From NCBI GenBank assembly GCA_910583845.1, contig CAJUAB010000023.1:14524-78523 (forward strand): a stretch of 64,000 nt of DNA. The letters run 5' to 3'. Position numbers and translations under genes: made by a program. This document shows, in pieces, positions 61,987-64,000 of the stretch. Source of the stretch: an uncultured Acetatifactor sp. Lineage in GTDB: Bacteria; Bacillota; Clostridia; Lachnospirales; Lachnospiraceae. The stretch's first letter is position 1; every line of letters begins with the position of its first letter. Below the pieces are notes generated by a model. It was not told where the DNA came from. It worked only from the letters and a program-made list of their open reading frames with translations, and did no database searches.

Positions 61987-61998
61987 GTATCTTATAAT
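61970..61998 (+). promoter_or_regulatory. nrdR promoter (consensus sigma-A)
   Basis: TTGACA (61970-61975) and TATAAT (61993-61998), perfect hexamers with a 17-bp spacer, overlapping the end of the YlmC-like gene. Confidence 0.85.
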
Positions 61999-62045
61999 AT
62001 AATGCAAAAGATTCAATTTGTCTGCCAGAGATAAGGAGAACGGAA

Positions 62046-62495
62046 ATGAAATGTCCATTTTGCAGCCATGACAACACGCGTGTAATCGACTCCCGACCGG
62101 CGGAGGACAACAATTCCATCAGACGGCGCCGGGTGTGCGATGAGTGTGGGAAGAGATTTACCACCTATGAAAAGGTAGAGACTATCCCACTTATTATTAT
62201 AAAGAAAGATAACAACCGTGAAACCTATGACCGCTCCAAGATTGAAGGAGGGGTGCTGCGGGCCTGCCATAAGCGCCCGGTCAGTGTCCAGGCCATCACC
62301 GGTCTGGTGGATGAGGTGGAGAATGAGATTTCCAACCGGGAGGAAAAGGAGATATCCAGCCAGGTCATCGGAGAGTTGGTTATGAATAAGTTAAAGGATC
62401 TGGACGCGGTGGCCTATGTGCGCTTTGCCTCCGTGTACAGAGAGTTTAAGGATGTCAATACCTTTATGGACGAACTGAAAAAGGTGTTGGAATAA
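62046..62495 (+). CDS. nrdR: Ribonucleotide reductase regulator NrdR
   Basis: 149 residues. The zinc ribbon (CPFCSHDNTRVIDSR and RRVCDECGKRFTTYE) and the ATP-cone domain (LIIIKKDNNRETYDRSKIEG, FASVYREFKDVNTFMDEL) give the complete NrdR layout. It represses ribonucleotide reductase genes according to dATP/ATP binding. AAGGAG lies upstream and a consensus promoter at 61970-61998 drives it. No NrdR box was seen in this promoter. Confidence 0.96.
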   Translation: MKCPFCSHDNTRVIDSRPAEDNNSIRRRRVCDECGKRFTTYEKVETIPLIIIKKDNNRETYDRSKIEGGVLRACHKRPVSVQAITGLVDEVENEISNREEKEISSQVIGELVMNKLKDLDAVAYVRFASVYREFKDVNTFMDELKKVLE

Positions 62496-62534
62496 CGGTC
62501 TGTCTGACATAGGCAGGACAGAAGGAATTTGGTT

Positions 62535-63041
62535 ATGTTAGAGAGATTTTACCCGGATTATGAGGCGGAGAGCGCCTATGAAATTGATTATCAGGGGCTG
62601 TATCGGAAGGGCTATCGGGGTATTATTTTTGATATCGACAATACGCTTGTGCCCCATGGCGCTCCGGCGGATGAACGCGCGGTGGCATTGTTTTCACATC
62701 TTCATGAGCTGGGATATGCCACATTGCTGCTGTCCAACAACAAGGAGCCCAGGGTGAAGAGCTTTGCGGGGCAGGTGAACTCACCCTATCGGCACAAGGC
62801 GGGCAAGCCGGGCCGGGAGGGGTATCTGAAAGCCATGGAGCGGATGGGGACGGACCCTTCCAATACCCTTTTTGTGGGGGATCAGCTGTTTACGGATGTC
62901 TGGGGGGCCAGAAAGCTGGGGATCACCAGTTATCTTACCCGTCCCATCCATCCCCGAGAGGAGATCCAGATTGTGCTGAAGAGAAAGCTGGAGCGGATTG
63001 TCCTCTATTTTTACCATAAAAAAATTGCTGACGGAAAATAA
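62535..63041 (+). CDS. YqeG-family HAD phosphatase
   Basis: About 168 residues. GIIFDIDNTLVPHG is HAD motif I, LLSNNKEPRV motif II, and NTLFVGDQLFTDVWGARKLG motif IV, as in subfamily IIIA phosphatases of the YqeG type (related to phosphatidylglycerophosphate phosphatases). ATG 62535 is 8 bp after GAAGGA and preferred to the TTG at 62529. In Bacillus yqeG precedes yqeH and aroE; here aroE follows after 15 bp, supporting the call. Confidence 0.92.
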   Translation: MLERFYPDYEAESAYEIDYQGLYRKGYRGIIFDIDNTLVPHGAPADERAVALFSHLHELGYATLLLSNNKEPRVKSFAGQVNSPYRHKAGKPGREGYLKAMERMGTDPSNTLFVGDQLFTDVWGARKLGITSYLTRPIHPREEIQIVLKRKLERIVLYFYHKKIADGK

Positions 63042-63056
63042 TGCGAGGTGGCGAAT

Positions 63057-63926
63057 ATGTACACACCAGACGGACATACCAGGACCTGCGGGCTCATCGG
63101 CAATCCGGTGGCTCATACCCTGTCTCCGCTGATCCAGAACCATATGGCCCGGGCTACGGGGCAGAACCTGGTCTATCTGCCTTATCCGGTGGCTTCCGGG
63201 GATCTGGAAGCGGCAGTGCGGGGCGCGCTGGCGCTGGACTTTCTGGGGCTGAATGTGACGGTTCCCTATAAGAGCGATGTAATCGCTTATCTGGCGGAGA
63301 TTGACCCGCTGGCGGAGCGGATCGGGGCGGTGAACACGCTGGTGCGCTGTCCGGGGGGATACAGGGGTTATAACACGGACATGCCCGGATTATACCGGGC
63401 CATGGTGCAGGACGGCGTGGAGATCGCGGGAAGGGACGTGGTGATCCTGGGGGCCGGAGGCGTGGCCCGGGCGGTGGCGGTGATGCTTCTGGAGAAGGGA
63501 GCCGCCGGGGTACATCTCCTGAACCGCACACAGGACAGGGCCCGGGCGGTGGCGCAGGAAGTCAACAGGATGGCCGGCCGGCCCTTTGCCCGGGCTTACG
63601 CCCTGGCGGACTACAGACAGATACCGGGGGAGGACTGGCTGGTGGTTCAGGCTACCAGCGCGGGCATGCATCCTCATGTGGAGGATGCGCCTGTGGAAGA
63701 TCCGGAATTTTACCGCCGCGTGGAAATCGGATATGATCTGATCTTTAATCCGGGTGTGACCCGTTTTATGAAACTGACGGAAAGCGGCGGGGGACGCGCC
63801 TGTAATGGGGCCAGGATGTTGGTGTACCAGGGCGTGATCGCCTTTGAACTCTGGACGGGAACTCGGATCGGCCAGGACACGGCGGACGAGCTGTGCCGGA
63901 TGATGGAGCAGCAGGCGCGTTTATGA
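63057..63926 (+). CDS. aroE: Shikimate dehydrogenase (NADP+)
   Basis: About 289 residues. GLIGNPVAHTLSPLIQNHMA is the substrate-binding start, GLNVTVPYKSDV carries the catalytic Lys, NTDMPGLYRAM the catalytic Asp region, and VVILGAGGVARAVAVMLLEK the NADP-binding loop followed by HLLNRTQDRA. It reduces 3-dehydroshikimate in aromatic amino acid synthesis. ATG 63057 lies 5 bp after GAGGTGG; GTG 63048 is an alternative. A 16-bp tandem repeat begins immediately after the stop. Confidence 0.94.
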   Translation: MYTPDGHTRTCGLIGNPVAHTLSPLIQNHMARATGQNLVYLPYPVASGDLEAAVRGALALDFLGLNVTVPYKSDVIAYLAEIDPLAERIGAVNTLVRCPGGYRGYNTDMPGLYRAMVQDGVEIAGRDVVILGAGGVARAVAVMLLEKGAAGVHLLNRTQDRARAVAQEVNRMAGRPFARAYALADYRQIPGEDWLVVQATSAGMHPHVEDAPVEDPEFYRRVEIGYDLIFNPGVTRFMKLTESGGGRACNGARMLVYQGVIAFELWTGTRIGQDTADELCRMMEQQARL

Positions 63927-63928
63927 CG

Positions 63929-64000
63929 TGCCCGCAGGGCACAAAGCCCGCAGGGCACAAAGCCCGCAGGGCACAAAGCCCGCAGGGCACAAAGCCCGCA
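63929..64000. repeat. 16-bp tandem repeat after aroE, running off the window
   Basis: CCCGCAGGGCACAAAG repeats exactly at 63931, 63947, 63963, 63979 and 63995 (cut). Each unit holds the hairpin GTGCCC-GCA-GGGCAC or TGCCCGCAGGGCA. The array starts 2 bp after the aroE stop. Confidence 0.95.

Overview
The window reads as the chromosome of a spore-forming, GC-rich Lachnospiraceae-type Firmicute. The evidence is a dcw cell-division cluster joined to spoVD and spoIIGA-sigE, a sigG gene, Spo0A boxes, strong AGGAGG ribosome binding sites, frequent GTG/TTG starts, and a PASTA kinase/PP2C pair next to rlmN, rsmB and fmt. All gene identities come from reading the sequence and recognising families; no database search was run.

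Layout. (1) 1-7.85 kb: a translation and signalling operon, fmt (3' end only), zinc peptidase, rsmB, rlmN, PP2C phosphatase, PASTA kinase, rsgA. (2) 7.85-16.2 kb: an AT-rich inserted island. It holds a decayed type III toxin-antitoxin locus (repeat RNA plus a ToxN/AbiQ-like toxin with one in-frame stop), remnants of dinD, a TIR/SEFIR protein and a type I restriction subunit, an apparently intact antitoxin/RelE-type toxin pair, a large intact STAND NTPase with an Mrr-like N-terminal nuclease (Avs-like), an excisionase and a broken tyrosine integrase. (3) 16.3-33.1 kb: ychF, lgt, then mraZ-rsmH-ftsL-PBP-spoVD-murD-ftsW-murA-ftsQ-ftsZ-spoIIGA-sigE. The mraZ promoter is followed by five decameric MraZ-box-like repeats and spoIIGA has a spoIIG-type promoter with 0A boxes. 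murE, mraY and murG are absent from the cluster. (4) 33.1-60.7 kb: about 27 kb separating sigE from sigG. It carries a VanZ-like protein, a family of solute-binding-like lipoproteins/sensors, a GH43 glycosidase, two ABC permease pairs with their own binding proteins (no ATPase), NHL-repeat, Yip1-like and DUF5696-like proteins and a LacI regulator. It ends in a BlaI-type repressor followed by two paralogous sensors, one of which fuses a BlaR1-type M56 metalloprotease to a large extracellular solute-binding-like region. (5) 60.7-64 kb: sigG (reverse strand), YlmC/YmxH-like, nrdR, YqeG-like phosphatase, aroE.

The most distinctive item is the BlaI/M56 locus at 54.3-60.6 kb: a 65-bp perfect palindrome, a repressor, an M56-less paralogue whose upstream DNA still matches the lost M56 end, and a full-length M56 plus sensor fusion. 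It looks like a BlaI/BlaR1-style signalling system in which the beta-lactam sensor is replaced by a solute-binding-like module.

Repeats are a second theme. Tandem arrays begin at or next to the stop codons of fmt (30 bp), the PASTA kinase (44 bp), spoIIGA (112 bp) and aroE (16 bp). A two-hairpin repeat with compensatory changes occurs after ychF and after spoIIGA, and a 13-bp motif CGGAACTTAAATA sits just before the ribosome binding sites of rlmN, murD and sigE.
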